From assembly GCA_008638375.1 (NCBI GenBank), contig CM018043.1, forward strand, positions 44,874,333-44,938,332: DNA of 64,000 bases, read 5' to 3'. The stretch comes from Nyssa sinensis (Eukaryota > Streptophyta > Magnoliopsida > Cornales > Nyssaceae). Positions 1 to 11,749 of this stretch are shown here, piece by piece. Positions within the stretch are counted from its first letter, which is position 1. Each line of letters begins with the position of its first letter. The translations under genes were made by a program, and so were the position numbers. Under the pieces are notes generated by a model that had not been told where the DNA came from, ran no database searches, and was given only the letters and a program-made list of their open reading frames with translations.

Positions 1-2500
1 ACTCAGAGACTCTCATATACGTTGGTATAGGTTTCTCTTTACTTTCTATACTCTTCGGGTAGCCTCATTAAGCCTTAGGGATGTATTTGTCATTTTATAA
101 TTTGTTTCGGTATTCTATTTCACCTAAACAGACATCGTCGTTAGGTCTAGAATGTCAACGATAATAAATTTAGGCTTTTTTCAGATCTTAATTTGCTTAT
201 CTGTAGCTAATATTAAGTCTAGGGGCATTTTTATAATTTTATACTTTCATGCAGGATCATGTGCAGATACCTGGGTACTTAATTTGACCTCACCATTAGG
301 TTCAGATCGTCCAAAAAATTTAAATATGCTTGTCTATATTTTTTTGGACTGTCTAATTGCGCGTATAACACTAAGGCCAGTTTCAGAATTTTACATTTCT
401 AGGTATCTATATTTTTGAAACCTCGTTTGACGAAACAGACCCTTCTATTAAGTCCGGAATGTTAAAAAAAATTAAGATATGTATTTTCATTGTCATCGGG
501 GTTTTATTTGTAGCTTAATTAATGCATTAGGACGCAAATAAAATTATCTTAGTTTGCCCGTTTTTATTTTTCAGGATTTAATTTCATAAATCAGACGCTG
601 ACATTGAATCCAGAATGCTAAAAAATGTTGAGTTAGACTCTTCTTGCATTTTAATTGACTTATTTTTAACTTAAGGGAATTTTAGTAATTTCTTATAATT
701 TATAAAAGATTTAAAATTAATTTTGAGGGCTATTCCATAATTAAGATAAAATTTGGGGGTTAAATTAAAATTTTAGGAAAGTTTTTAAAAAAATTGTCTA
801 GGTTTAGTTAAAGACCAAGTGAACTAGTCCAATCAAGGCGAGAACCAATCAGTCCAACCGGTTTTCTGTGTCATGCTAACGTTAGCCCTTTACTTATTAA
901 AATGACGTTGTTCAGTCAATCTTAGGATCCATTTTAACACAGGTCGAACTAAACCTTATCCGAACCGAGACTGACACTGTTCATCTTCGTCAAGGGGTTA
1001 CTGTAGCCCTAAAAACCCTAAATTGTTTCTTCTTATTTCGTGCATTTTCAGGCCTGTTTTCTCTTTGCTTTCAATGGTATTCATCCTTTAGAACCTTAAC
1101 TTAGGTTTTTATGTTGGTTTTAAGTGCTAAAACTCACTAGGGAGCTTGGTTCGAGCCTCCATGGCCGACGTGCAACCCAGCTTGGCTCGGGTTTATTTCT
1201 TCATCAAATCACAAGAGGTTTGGTTTGTTGTGATTCTAAGAACTTGGGGCTTCATTTCTTATTCAAGAAACTAGGTGTAAGGGTCTATTTAAGAGGATTC
1301 CATTTTATAACCGAAACTATAACTTGCGATTTGAAGTTCTTCCTTTGAGCTTTTTGATCATGGATCATTATTTTTTGTGACCCTTGTGAGGTCTAGCTCA
1401 AGTCCCAAGCATTGGAAACCAAATTGGTTTCCATTGTTTCAAAACCAATTCGCAAGGTTATTAATGGCGGTTTCCTCAGTTTCTTAAGGTTTTCTTATGA
1501 TTTTCAATTCAATTTCCTTACTAAATCTTTATATTTTGGCTAAATAAATTGAAAGAAACTAGGAATACGAGGTTGTTACCCGTTTTCAGTAGGTTTCCAG
1601 ATCTCTCTCTCTCTCTCTAGGCCTCAGTTCTCTCTCCTCCATTTCTTCTTCTTCTTCTTCTTTTTCTTCTTCGTCTTTTCTACAACCATCTATTCTTCCT
1701 TGCAGTTACCTCTCCCTCTCTCTATTAGAAATATCACTCAACTTTGCCCAGTTTCCTTCCCTTTGCCTTTTCTCTCTTCTTATTCTTTCACTCACCGCCC
1801 TTCTCTCTCTTTCTCTAGCTCACAACCCACCAATCATCTCTCATGTTTGGGGCTGTAGCCTAGTGCTGCAGCCTGTAGCTTCATTTCTTTTCCTTCAAGA
1901 TGCAACAGTAACCCACCATGCCTCCCTTTGCACCACTAACAAACACACATATTACACTGTTACACTCAGACATCCGTCCCCCCCACACATTATCCTATGT
2001 TTCTCCCTCACACACACTGTTATGTGTAGGTGTGTGTGTGTATATATATATATGTATGTGTATAAATAGATATATATATATATATGCATTCATGTGTGTG
2101 TATATATATATATATATATATAGGCATATATTCTCTTATACACATACTTAATACACACTTGGTGAGTGTTTGAAGCTATCCCCATCATGTGTAGGCCACA
2201 TAACCTTCTTAAAGATAAATTCTAATTATGCTCATATATTTAATTTTTATTTTTTCAAAATAATTTCATAATTGTTTTCACACACTTACACACTTTAGTG
2301 TGTGTATTTGGGCTCCCGATGTTATATATATATCACAATAACTTTTGGGATATTATTTGCATTTTTTCTCATATTTTTAACTAATTATTTCTTGATTTTC
2401 TTTAATTATTAAATAATTTATTTATTTAATAATTATAATATTTGGCGTATTATTTTCTACCTAAGGTTAGTGATACATCGATCACATTACTTATTAGTCT
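1..2500 (-). repeat. Degenerate antisense long-LTR sequence (Tekay-like)
   Basis: No coding potential is seen. Four related blocks at about 130-158, 285-316, 438-462 and 595-620 resemble, on the minus strand, the ATTCTGGACTCAATGG module found in the LTRs near 23.3, 40.5, 48.6 and 61.3 kb. Between them are AAAATGCCCCTAG-like segments, as in those LTRs. Reading further right, the order (an ACCGGTT-like patch near 860, a CT-rich tract at 1600-1830, TG/TA microsatellites at 2030-2130) mirrors the reversed order of the plus-strand LTRs. I infer an old LTR on the minus strand. Its ends cannot be placed, and the left one is probably outside the window. Confidence 0.45.
1601..2130. repeat. CT-rich tract and TG/TA microsatellites
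   Basis: A (CT)n run at about 1603-1618 is followed by CTT-rich and TCTC-rich sequence to about 1830, then ACAC-rich and alternating TG/TA tracts at 2028-2122. The same succession, reversed, occurs in the long LTR at 21.9-22.26 kb, so these are probably LTR-internal simple repeats. Confidence 0.8.
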
Positions 2501-2599
2501 TACTAACCTAGGTTAGGTAAGGTTGACTCTAAGTTAGGATTGACTTGACTCTAACCAAGGTTATGCCCTACTGTTGAGTTGGGTAAGTTCCTAATCCTA

Positions 2600-3332
2600 G
2601 TAGGTCATATTGCTACTTTGTGTTCATGGAATTCAAAAAGCTTCTTTTATGCCTGTAGTTCTTGACACATTATGTCTAATTGCCTATTTTGCTGGAGGTA
2701 GGTGTTACATGGACCATTCTATTGGTCATTCGAACGAAAGTGCTCTCGTTCGAATGAGCTACAGAATGTGCTCGTTCGACACTCATTCGATTAAGCTTTG
2801 AAACTCGTTCATGTGAGTTTTCCAAAAAGTGTTTGTTCAATGGTTTTTCGATGAGAATGAAAAGCTTGTGCCCACGATTTTTTCAGTAGCTTTTTCAATC
2901 TCACTCTTTTGATAGTTTGTTTGATCAATGGCCATTTTGTTTGAATGAAAAGGCCCTCGCGAAAAGGCCCCCGTTCGAACGAGCCGTGTGTCAAACAAAT
3001 CCTTTTCAGGGTTTGATGACCATTTTGAGATCTGTAACCATTAAATAAAATACCCAGAATTCATTTCTGCGAGGTAATCTTTTTAGAGCATTCTCGAAAG
3101 CTCACATCTTCAAATCCAAAAAGCATTCACACGATTTGCATACTCACATATATCTAAATCATGGAAAGGACCTGAATTCATATCTTCTACCATCACATAG
3201 TCCACATAGTCTAATTTTATGGGATTCAAGCATCGAAAAATTAGAGGAGTTAGAGGCAACGTGGAGTTCGTTGTTGTGACCGAGTTCTCATCGGAAAAGC
3301 ACCTTATGGATTCAAGATTGATCTGAATCAAA
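2600..3332. repeat. Possible older copia LTR, left part, with TTCGAA palindromes
   Basis: Between about 2728 and 2985 the palindromic motif CTCGTTCGAACGAG recurs in several degraded forms. This is the same style of repeated palindrome seen, with a different core, in the LTRs of the adjacent copia element. The copia element interrupts this stretch at 3333-3337. The sequence after its right end finishes near 8910 with CACCCCCCTCTAGG, which I recognise as common near copia LTR ends. A second LTR split by the insertion is inference; its outer ends are not defined. Confidence 0.3.
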
Positions 3333-3337
3333 GAGAT

Positions 3338-3867
3338 TGTTGTGCAATGGAAGCAAAAAATAAAATAAGGAAGAGAAAAGAAACAAACACAGTAAGAACA
3401 AGAGAACACTAAATATATGTGGTTTGGCATACAACCTACATCCACGGGCGAAGCACAACAAAAGATCCACTATCAAAAAGTGAAGAATACAAAACGGGGG
3501 GTTAAAACCCGCTCACAAATGTCTAAGAAGACTTTCTGCCACTCTCATTCTCTCCTTTTCTCGCAATAATACTTATATAATGTTGCCAAAACCTTAAAAT
3601 ACTTAAAAGTGGCAAAAATCGTAAAATTGGGCCTCGAGTGTCGATTGGCACACAAAGAGGGGGTTGCTGGCACCTAAGTGCCGATTACACCCTTTGAGTG
3701 CCGATAGGCCATTTTTTGACTTTCTCCAAATACTCTGAAATTTCTTGTATCGATTGGTCAATAGAGAATGGGGATTTTCTGAGTCTAAGTGCTGATCGGT
3801 AAACTACCAAAAGTGCCCGAAATGATTTGGTTGCAAGTCGGCTCAAGAATGCAAGACACAAATAACA
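3338..3867 (-). repeat. 3' LTR of the copia element
   Basis: It begins TGTTGTGCAATGG and ends AATAACA on the plus strand, aligning along its length with 8027-8568. Degraded copies of the palindrome GTGCCGATCGGCAC occur near 3640-3660, 3676-3690, 3695-3710 and 3788-3802. Confidence 0.88.
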
Positions 3868-3880
3868 AATCTCAACCTTG
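3868..3880 (-). other. Polypurine tract of the copia element
   Basis: Immediately inside the 3' LTR the minus strand reads AAGGTTGAGATT, which fits a copia plus-strand primer. It abuts the TG that starts the LTR. Confidence 0.6.
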
Positions 3881-3999
3881 GCTTGTATTCCCTCAAGCCA
3901 CAAGCAAACAACCTTCTTATGCTATATTCTCCAAAAAATCCCTAAGGATCAAATCAAATGGTGCAAACACCAATCTAGTCCAAAAAGTGTTTGAACTTG

Positions 4000-4500
4000 A
4001 GTAGCAGAATAAGCTTAGTCATCATAGCTGCTGTATTCTCTACTGTGGCAATCTTCTTGATGGAAATGTCACTTTGGGACATAACATCTCAAAGAAAATG
4101 ATATCTGATGTTTATGTGTTTGGTCCTTTCATGATACATTTGATTTTTGGTCAAATGTATTACACTTTGGTTATCACAAAATACAACAGTAACATCCTAC
4201 TGTAAGCTCAAATCATTAACCAAACTTCTTCAACCAAATTTCCTCATTCATTAGCTTTTGCTGCGGCTATGTACTCTATTTCTGCTATTGACAAAGCAAC
4301 TGTAGACTATAGAGTAGCTTTCCAACTAATCGCACAACCAGCAAGTGTGAAGACATAACCTATTAGAGATCTCCTCTTTCTAGATCACCAGCATAATCTG
4401 AATTAACATAACCTATAACGGTAGAACCAAGGCCAAAGATTTATCAAACACTAAGCCAATATTTGAAGTCCCTCTCAAATACCGAATTATCCATTTCACT
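4000..4500 (-). pseudogene. Copia RNase H domain, broken
   Basis: The minus strand gives recognisable copia RNase H pieces, separated by stops and a frameshift. They include a segment like VKWIIRYLRGTSNIGL near 4440-4495, a NSDYAGD-like catalytic Asp region near 4395, SIAEIEYIAAAKANE near 4250-4290, and FCDNQSV...TKHINIRYHF near 4090-4180. This domain would remove RNA from RNA:DNA hybrids during reverse transcription. It follows the RT directly, as expected for copia. At least four in-frame stops interrupt it, so no protein can be made. Confidence 0.8.
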
Positions 4501-4505
4501 ACTTG

Positions 4506-5570
4506 CTAATAAGCCTTGCCAAGATTGGCCATATATTGATTGACAACACTAACTGCCTGTGAAATGTCTAGACATGTGCAAACCATAGCATACATAATGC
4601 TACCAACTGTACTAGAATAAGGACCACTCAACATATACCATTCCTCTTCCTCACTCTGCAGAGACAATACTGTAGAAAGACTAAAATGAGAGGCAAGTGT
4701 AGTACTCACTGATTTGGAATTTTGTATAGCAAAATGCTCAAGCACATTCTCTATATCCTTCTGCTGTGAAAAATACAACTTTTCGGCTTTCTTGTCCCTG
4801 TGAATTTCCATACCCAAAATATTCTTTGCAGCACCCAAATCTTTCATCTCAAACTCATTACTCAACTAGGACTTCAAATTGTCAATCTCCGACATGTTTT
4901 GGCAACTATAAGCATGCCATCTACATAGAGTAACAAGTAAACGAAAAAACCATCTGACAACTGTCTGTGATACACGCAATTATCAAAATTACTCCTTTAG
5001 TAACCACTTCCCACCATAAAGGTGTCAAACCGCTTATACCACTACTTGGAGACTACTTTAAGCCATACAATGACTTTTTCAACTTGCAAACATGATCTTT
5101 TTTTATCTTGCATAACAAAACCCTCTGGTTGTTTCATGTAGAGAGTCTCCTCAAGCTTGCCATGTAAAAACGATGTCTTGACATCAAACTACTCAAGCTC
5201 TAAGTCAAACAAAGCAACCAAAGAAAACAACACACGAATAGAGCTATGCTTCACAACGGGTGAGAAAACTTCATTAAAGTCCACACCTTCTCTTTGACTA
5301 TAGTCCTTTGCAACCAAGCATGCCTTGTATCTAGATCTTTAAACCTTGGGATGCATTTTTTTAAAAAAAATCCATTTGCAACCAACAGTCTTCAAGCCCT
5401 TAGGCAATTTCACAAAATCCCATGTCTGGTTCTTGTGAATAGATTCAACCTCTTCATTCATGGCCACAATCCATTGTGCAGATTTACTACCTGTGACAAC
5501 TTCTGAATAGGTGGAAGGCTCTTGCACTACAATATCCTCTATCATAGTAAATACATACGTAGCCAAATCT
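4506..5570 (-). pseudogene. Copia reverse transcriptase, broken
   Basis: The N-terminal part (5566-5339) carries the copia RT opening pattern: an AMNEEVESIHKNQTW segment followed by VGCKWIF. The C-terminal part (4865-4506) carries MKDLG...ILGMEIHRDK. Between them the frames change, and fragments of the fingers and palm can be read at 4870-5300. The active-site motif, normally YVDD, reads YVDG, because the minus-strand codon at 4918-4916 is GGC. One of the two catalytic metal-binding Asp residues is therefore missing. Stops and frameshifts add to this. The family assignment is secure; function is lost. Confidence 0.85.
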
Positions 5571-5798
5571 GCATATCCAAATATCTGAGGTGGCCTAATC
5601 TGTATCCTTTCTCTACCAGTCGCAATACTATATTGCGGTTCTTTTTCTGCTCCAGAGTCAGAGGGAGAACATTGTGTAGAATCAATAGGCTAAAGTTGAA
5701 GTGCCCTCTTGCACTCTCTTTGAAGCTTCAACTTGTAGCTCCGCCTCTTTCCTATAACTCTGCTTATTCTTAGAAACATCAGTAAACTCCTTTCTTGG

Positions 5799-6600
5799 TT
5801 AGAACACAATAGATTCATCAAAAGTAACATCCCAACTGATAACTAACTTGGGTGACTTAGGATCAGTACACCAAAATCTATAACCTTTGACCCCTTGTGT
5901 ATATACATTGAATTTGCACTTCTTGGCCCTAGGCTCAAGCTTATCATCATTACATGATAATAAACAGGACAACCAAATACTTTCAAATTTCAATAATCAG
6001 AATGAGTACCAAACCATACCTCATTAGAAGTTTTAGTTTTAATAGTAGTATTAGGAGAACGGTTCACCAAATAGCAAGTTGTATTAACGCCTCAGCCCAA
6101 AATGCCTTAGACAACCCGGCATTCGAGAACATGCAACGAGCTCTCTCTATAAGAGTTATGTTCATCCATTTTGTGACTCTATTTTGCTAGGGAGTGCCAC
6201 GAATTGTGCAGTGGCTTGTAATTCCCTCATTCTGACAGAACTTATTAAACTCTCCATCACAAAATTCCATGTCGTTGTCTGTTCTAAGCCGCTTGGCCTA
6301 TTTACCTGTTTGCTTCTTAATCAAGACTTTCCACTACTTGAATGTAGTAAATGTCTCATTCTTGTGCTTTAGAAAATACACCCAAACATTTTTTGAATAA
6401 TCATTAATGAAAGTAAAAAATACCGAGCACCACCCTGGGATGGGATGGTTGCAGGACCCCAAAGATCCAAATGGATGTAGGTCAACTGTACCCTTGGTTC
6501 TATGAATCACAGTACTGAACTTCACCCTTTTTTGTTTTCTGAAAATACAATGCTCACAAAAGTCAAGCTTTCTTGTCGACTGTCCACAAAGCAAACCCTG
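5799..6600 (-). pseudogene. Copia integrase, broken
   Basis: Reading from 6600 down, a Cys pair of the zinc-binding region (CEHC) near 6550 is followed by a core with VDLHPFG near 6470 and INDYSKNVWVYF near 6400. A DNDMEFC segment near 6265, the second catalytic Asp region, and CYLVNRSP near 6060 come next. The C-terminal KGYRFW...KLVISWDVTFDES piece lies at 5993-5799. Integrase would insert the cDNA into the host genome. Several stops and frame changes separate the pieces, and the third catalytic residue cannot be placed with confidence. Confidence 0.82.
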
Positions 6601-7080
6601 TTTGCTCAGAATTATCATACCCCTTTCACTCATATGAGCCAATTCCATAAGCCATAAACAAGAGGTATCTGAATCTGGATCAACTGAAGATGAAGATGAA
6701 ACACATGCAGAACCAACAATTGTACTGCCCTGAACAACGTAACAACCATTTACTTTATTACCTTTCATCATAACCAAATATCCCTTGCAAACCTTCATAG
6801 CTCCACCTTCAGCAGAGAACTTATAACCATTGGAATCCAAACTGCCCGACGAAATTAGATTTTTCTTCAAGTCCAGGTATGTGCCTTACATTTGTCAAAG
6901 TCCTCAAATTTCCATCATGCAAATGAATTCCAACTGTACCTATCCCAAATTTTTTACAGGCTATGTTGTTACCCATTAAGACTAAACCAATATTGATTGT
7001 ATCATAAGTGGCAAACCTATCCCGATTAGGGGTCATATGATAGGAGCAACCCGAATCAAGAATCCACTCCTCATTGGAGC
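6600..7080 (-). pseudogene. Copia protease and pre-integrase region, broken
   Basis: The minus strand near 7070-7045 encodes [11 protein letters not shown], the aspartic-protease active site of copia elements with the DSG triad intact (Asp codon at 7057-7055). Downstream there is a [13 protein letters not shown] segment near 6890, then sequence linking to the integrase zinc region. The frame changes between the catalytic motif and the following segment near 7036, and again near 6850. The protease would cut the Gag-Pol precursor; here it cannot be produced as one chain. Confidence 0.78.
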
Positions 7081-7933
7081 AATTATTAGAAACAGTAACT
7101 GAAAGGACATTATTTGTAACCTCAATAGTTTTTGGTACAACACCAACAACATTAGCAGAATTAACATTCTTCTTTCCCCCTTGTTCTTTGAGCCTAGGAC
7201 ACTCGGTTTTGTAGTGCCCAAACTTGTGACAATAGTAACATTTAATCTCACTTTTGGGTGTTCTACACTATGATCGACCTCTAGATCCACCTTGGCGTCT
7301 TTCTCTGCTTCTACCTCTACCTCGACCTTTACTGTTACCACTACTATAGCCTCTTTCATTAGGTCAGCCTCTATTATTAGAGGAATCTGAAAGACCTTTC
7401 ACAAATAGACCCTCAGCTTATACATAATCACTGCCTTTCCCATTCAACTTAGTCCTCAACTCTTTCGAGTTTAAAGACGCCTTAACATCTACTAAAGAGA
7501 TGGTATCCCTTCCATATAACATGGAATTAATAAAAGTTTCAAAAGAATCAGGCAATAAACATAAAAAAATTAGGGCTTGGTCTTCTTCTTCAACCTTAAC
7601 ATCAATATTCTTCAGGTCTGTGATAATTTTATTAAATTTATCAAGGTGCTCATTAATGGACATACCTTCCTTCATCTTGAGGGTGTACAATAGCTACTTC
7701 AAATACAAACAATAGGTGAGTGACTTCTTCATATACAAATTCTCTAGCTTTTTCCAAAGCCCAAAGGTGGATTCTTCATTTGATACCTCACACAAGACTC
7801 CATCAAAAAGAGATAATTGAATGACACTATGCGCCTTTTCTTGCATATTAATCTTTTGCTCTGCAATCAACGTTGTTGGAAACGTGCCATCCAAAACCTT
7901 TGCCAAACCTTGCTGTCGTAACAAAGCGCGCAT
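7080..7933 (-). pseudogene. Copia Gag (UBN2-type), broken
   Basis: Capsid-like segments run from 7933 to 7418, including MRALLRQQGLAKVLDG at the start and MSINEHLDKFNKIITDL near 7660, typical of the copia gag UBN2 family. A CCHC zinc knuckle ([15 protein letters not shown]) reads on the minus strand near 7238-7197. It lies out of frame with the Arg/Glu/Val-rich reading that overlaps it. Gag would form the virus-like particle and bind RNA. A frameshift near 7690 and others near 7400 break the chain. The initiating Met is not certain. Confidence 0.8.
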
Positions 7934-8010
7934 CTTGATGCGCTTAAGGGCAAACTATTTTGACTAGTCAAACTTCTCTACTTCATATTTTGCGGCTAAC
8001 CATCACCAAA

Positions 8011-8026
8011 AGCTTTGATACCAATT
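8011..8026 (-). other. Primer-binding site of the copia element
   Basis: The minus strand reads AATTGGTATCAAAGCT just inside the 5' LTR, one mismatch from the usual TGGTATCAGAGC complementary to the 3' end of initiator-Met tRNA. Confidence 0.8.
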
Positions 8027-8568
8027 TGTTGTGCAATGGAAGTGGAAAATAAAATAAAGAAGAGAAAAGAAACAAACACAACAAGAACAAGAGAGCACCA
8101 AATATACATGGTTCGACAAACAGCCTACGTCTACAAGCGAAGCACAACAAAAGATCCACTATCTAAAGGTGAAAAATATAAAACGGGTTGTTAAAACCCA
8201 CTCACAAATGTCTAAGAAGACTTCCAGCCGCTTTCCTTCTATCACAAAAATACATTAAATAATGTTCCCAAACCCTAAAATATGAAAAAGAGGCAAAAAT
8301 CATAAAATTGGGCCCCAAGTGCCGATCGGCACACAAAGAAAGGGGTTACTGGTACCCTAAGTGCCGATTGCAACCTTTGAGTGCCGATCAGCACACACGT
8401 GTGCCAATGGGCCATTTTCTGACTTTCTCCAAATGCTTTGAAATTTCTGTACCGATTAGTCAACTAAAAAAAGGGTTTTCTATGTCCAAGTGTCAATTGG
8501 TAGGCCATCAAAAGTGCCCGAAACAGTTTGGGTGCGAGTCGGCTCAAGAATACAAGACACAAATAATA
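8027..8568 (-). repeat. 5' LTR of the copia element
   Basis: It aligns with 3338-3867 with many substitutions and small indels. Its outer end reads TA instead of TG on the minus strand. It keeps a full GTGCCGATCGGCAC palindrome near 8320-8333 and degraded copies near 8360, 8382 and 8490. Confidence 0.88.
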
Positions 8569-8573
8569 GAAAT

Positions 8574-8945
8574 GAACAAGGCTAAAGGGAGTTAGGTCTA
8601 TGTCATCCAGAGCCTGTATCCGATCGGAGCTTTCTAGTGGACTCTTCATCTAGGCTAGGGCCCTGGAGTTTTCCATCACAAATCTTTGATTTGGGGATGG
8701 TTTCTTCGTCACCATATCGATATTGCAAGATTTTATCTTCTTTACTTGCTCTACATTTACTGATTGAGTGAATGCATGAATGCTTCCACTGAAATTGATA
8801 GATTGAATGTGTTAATCCGTAAACTTAATTGATTAATTGAATTGAATTGATTCCATGCAAATTTTAATCGGTTATATTAAGCATAAATAGTGATACTACT
8901 TATTCACCCCCCTCTAGGTTGATTGTGATCATCTAGACTCACATT
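8574..8945. repeat. Possible right part of the LTR split by the copia insertion
   Basis: This is non-coding. The stretch has the look of an LTR U5 region and contains CACCCCCCTCTAGG near 8907-8920. It would be the continuation of 2600-3332 if the copia element landed in an older LTR. The join is inferred from the TSD only; no second copy of this LTR is present to test it. Confidence 0.3.
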
Positions 8946-11167
8946 AGAGACCCTCTCACATTTGTTTATAATCTCTGGAGACCACAATGTTTTGGGGTAT
9001 TCCATGCACTTGTTAATATACCCCATGAAAATTAAAAGAGCTTCACGAAGTAGAAAAAGAGCCTTTCACTACCTTCATCAAATGTTTGGAATCACATTGT
9101 AAATGGGAGTTTGAAGGGGTGGAGGGGGGAGATGGGTGGCCAGTGAGCTCTGTAGAAAGCCACCAAGTGCAATAAGAGCAGTTCACAATGGCAATGCAAT
9201 ACAATTGTGAGAAATCTCTTTGTAACATCTCAAATTATCTTGTAAATTATTAGATAATGACTACTCAAATACTTATGGATTATTCATTTTATATAAAAAA
9301 ATTAACCGAGTGGCCTTAATTTCTTGTTAAATTGAAGTTCTCTAATATAAAAACAAGAAATTCAAGGAAGCAATTGACTAGGATGGAAATAAACCAATAT
9401 TAATAATTTTTTACTTCAAAATGTATTCAAGACAACTAACATACCAGAATACAGATACTTCGTTCAACAAACCCTTAACCAAACCTTCCATGGTCAGTTA
9501 TGCCAATATGTTTTGCCATATCCCTCTCAAGCCTGTTGATGGTTTGGTTGTTCTCTGGGAGTATTTTTCCATAGGCCTTATTCTATTAGTATCATTTAGA
9601 ACACAAATTTGATGATGAGCTTTGTTCTATTGGTAAGATTTAGAACACAAATTTGATGCAATCAGAACCATAGGGAACTTGGTTCATTGATGGCAACAAG
9701 GAGTGCTTGATAATATTCTAGAATGCATTATTGTGGATGTGGAATGTAGACTGTAAAGCTTATAACATGGTACCTGTTGATGCTCCAATCAGTAAGACCT
9801 GCAACATTGCTTGGAACTTGGAAGATTAGAGGTAAATTGCATCAATATAACGATAAAAAAAAATTACATGAATGTGTAGAATTATATTCAAACATACTTA
9901 TAATCTCATGTGGAAAGTACTTAACGTAGGATAACTACAGTTACAAACCATAAAATAAATCTTGTCCGCGGATCCTATTGTCTGCCTTATGTCTTGACAT
10001 TGTGCATTGGGTTGCAAGCATAGTCAAGGAATTTGTGTTTTTCATGTGTCTAGAAATTGAAACATTATTTAGAATGTTTTGTTTTTTGGATGAGTAATTG
10101 CTTAGAATGTAATTTTGTAGTCTATCATATTGAGATGCAGGTAAAACGTTTATGGGATTGAATGCTTCAGGGGGCTTACCTTTTCCAGCCTAGGCAATGA
10201 GAATTAGGATCATGTAATGGTTTGCTAATGAATTTATCCGAATTTTCCATTAGTCGAAAGCTTTAAATAGCCCCCCCTTTTCTAGCCTAGGTAGTGAGAA
10301 AAAGGATCATGCAGTTCTTTGCTACAAATCATGAACCAACAAACGTTTTTACCATTATTGTCGGTGATGTGGAATGTGACATAGTATGGACTCCCTACTT
10401 TCACACTCACGGTGATGTGTAAGCTGGACATTCTATTTTAGCAAAACAGTTTAAAATTTTAAATGATGGATACATGTACGACAGTCAGTTAGCATCCAAA
10501 TAGTTATTGGGCTGAAGATGGAAGGGTAATCAAGTCACAAGAGCATTGTAGTCTTACTAATCAAGGAGCAGTTATGCCAAGAGATCATGAATGAATGTCT
10601 AGCTACCTCATATACTTGCTAATGAAGCAGTTTTTTTTAAACTTCCCTAATTACGTAACATTATAAAGTAGATACTGAGAAGCACTTCAATGCCTGCATT
10701 AGATTAACACTTTAGTGATAATAAAGCAGTGTTGTTGTTGTGGGCCTATTCATGGTGGATATTTTATTGAATATAGAACCAAACTGATTTTAGTGTTGTT
10801 GACAACTTTTTACTCTTCCTATTGCTTTAATTGATGTCTTATGTTGTGTAACTCCATTACAATGCTATTTTATATTGCATTCATGGTGCTACGACACTTT
10901 CATTCTTGAAGCAAAATTAGATGCATCAATTCTCATTTGTGTACTTTGATTTCACTTACCTTGCAATAACATTCTCTAATTTTTTTATTAATAAAATAAC
11001 TAATGTATACTTTTTTACTTTTTTCGAGGTGGTCGTGACTTTGGGATTGTCTTTTCTTTCTTTATTGACAGTTGGACATAATCAGAGTTAGACGTGCTAT
11101 GTGGCCTTTGGATATTTGAGATAGACTATTATTTATGCAGTCAATTTTATTTTGAGACAATGGCATG
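8946..11167. other. AT-rich stretch without a gene
   Basis: No supported ORF or RNA gene was found. Two small imperfect duplications are visible: about 42 bp ending TAGAACACAAATTTGATG, repeated at about 9576-9659; and about 49 bp containing AGCCTAGG at about 10179-10229 and 10276-10325. Confidence 0.6.
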
Positions 11168-11703
11168 TGATATACCACAAAGTGACAGACCAAACTCCAT
11201 ATGATACGTGTAATTACAGAGCAACTAAAGCTCAGTCATTCAGAGCAGGTTTAAACACTTAGCTTCCAGATCTCCCAGCTCGGAAGCCTATACGACCCTC
11301 AGACTTACCTTCAGCTCAGAAGTCATACACAAGAGGGTTCCGAGCTCATTGCCGCCTTAAGCATCCTATCGAGCTAAGGATAAGGAAACAATATTCAATA
11401 AGGAAACTGCTATTCATTGAGCGCAGTGTTCAACTTGGTAATTTCCATTCTCCGATGATCAAATTTCTACTTTCACGAGTCCAAATCCTAATCAACTTAG
11501 GAGATCCGAAGCCTATAAATAAGGCCTAAGGTGCGTTTTATTTTTCATGCTCATTCAATTATAGTCTTTCAACTCAGTTTATTGACTTTATCATCGGAGC
11601 AGCTACCGCTAGAGCCAACCCGGTGGCCTTCTGATCTCTTTTCTTTAGAGTGTTTGGCAGGTGAAGAGGAGTGGAGCCCCACTGGTTAGAAAGTGCAGCA
11701 TCA
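11168..11703 (+). repeat. 5' LTR of the Tat element
   Basis: It starts TGATATACCACAAAG and ends GCAGCATCA. The first 450 bp match 21271-21714, and a third, divergent copy is at 34428-34630. Confidence 0.9.
11514..11521 (+). promoter_or_regulatory. TATA box in the Tat 5' LTR
   Basis: TATAAATA sits in the context GCCTATAAATAAGGCC and is conserved in the 3' LTR at 21617-21624. It would position transcription start and so the U3/R boundary about 30 bp downstream. Confidence 0.7.
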
Positions 11704-11722
11704 GTTTAGCATCGTCTGTGGG
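11704..11722 (+). other. Degraded primer-binding site of the Tat element
   Basis: Directly after the LTR the sequence resembles the TTTGGCGCCGTCTGTGGGAA stretch usual in Tat elements, with the GGCGCC core changed to AGCAT. The CGTCTGTGGGAA part is intact. Confidence 0.6.
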
Positions 11723-11749
11723 AATGACTATCGTTTCTTACTAAAAAAT

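Larger units (their letters stand above)
3338..8568 (-). mobile_element. Decayed Ty1-copia LTR retrotransposon
   Basis: A 5.2-kb element is read on the minus strand. Two direct LTRs of about 530-540 bp lie at 3338-3867 and 8027-8568. Next to them are a primer-binding site resembling initiator-Met tRNA complement and a purine-rich tract. The flanking 5-bp TSD is GAGAT at 3333-3337 and GAAAT at 8569-8573 (one mismatch). The internal order on the minus strand is gag, protease, integrase, RT, RNase H, which is diagnostic of copia. Every domain is broken by stops and frameshifts, and the LTRs are clearly diverged, so this is an old, inactive copy. Confidence 0.88.
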
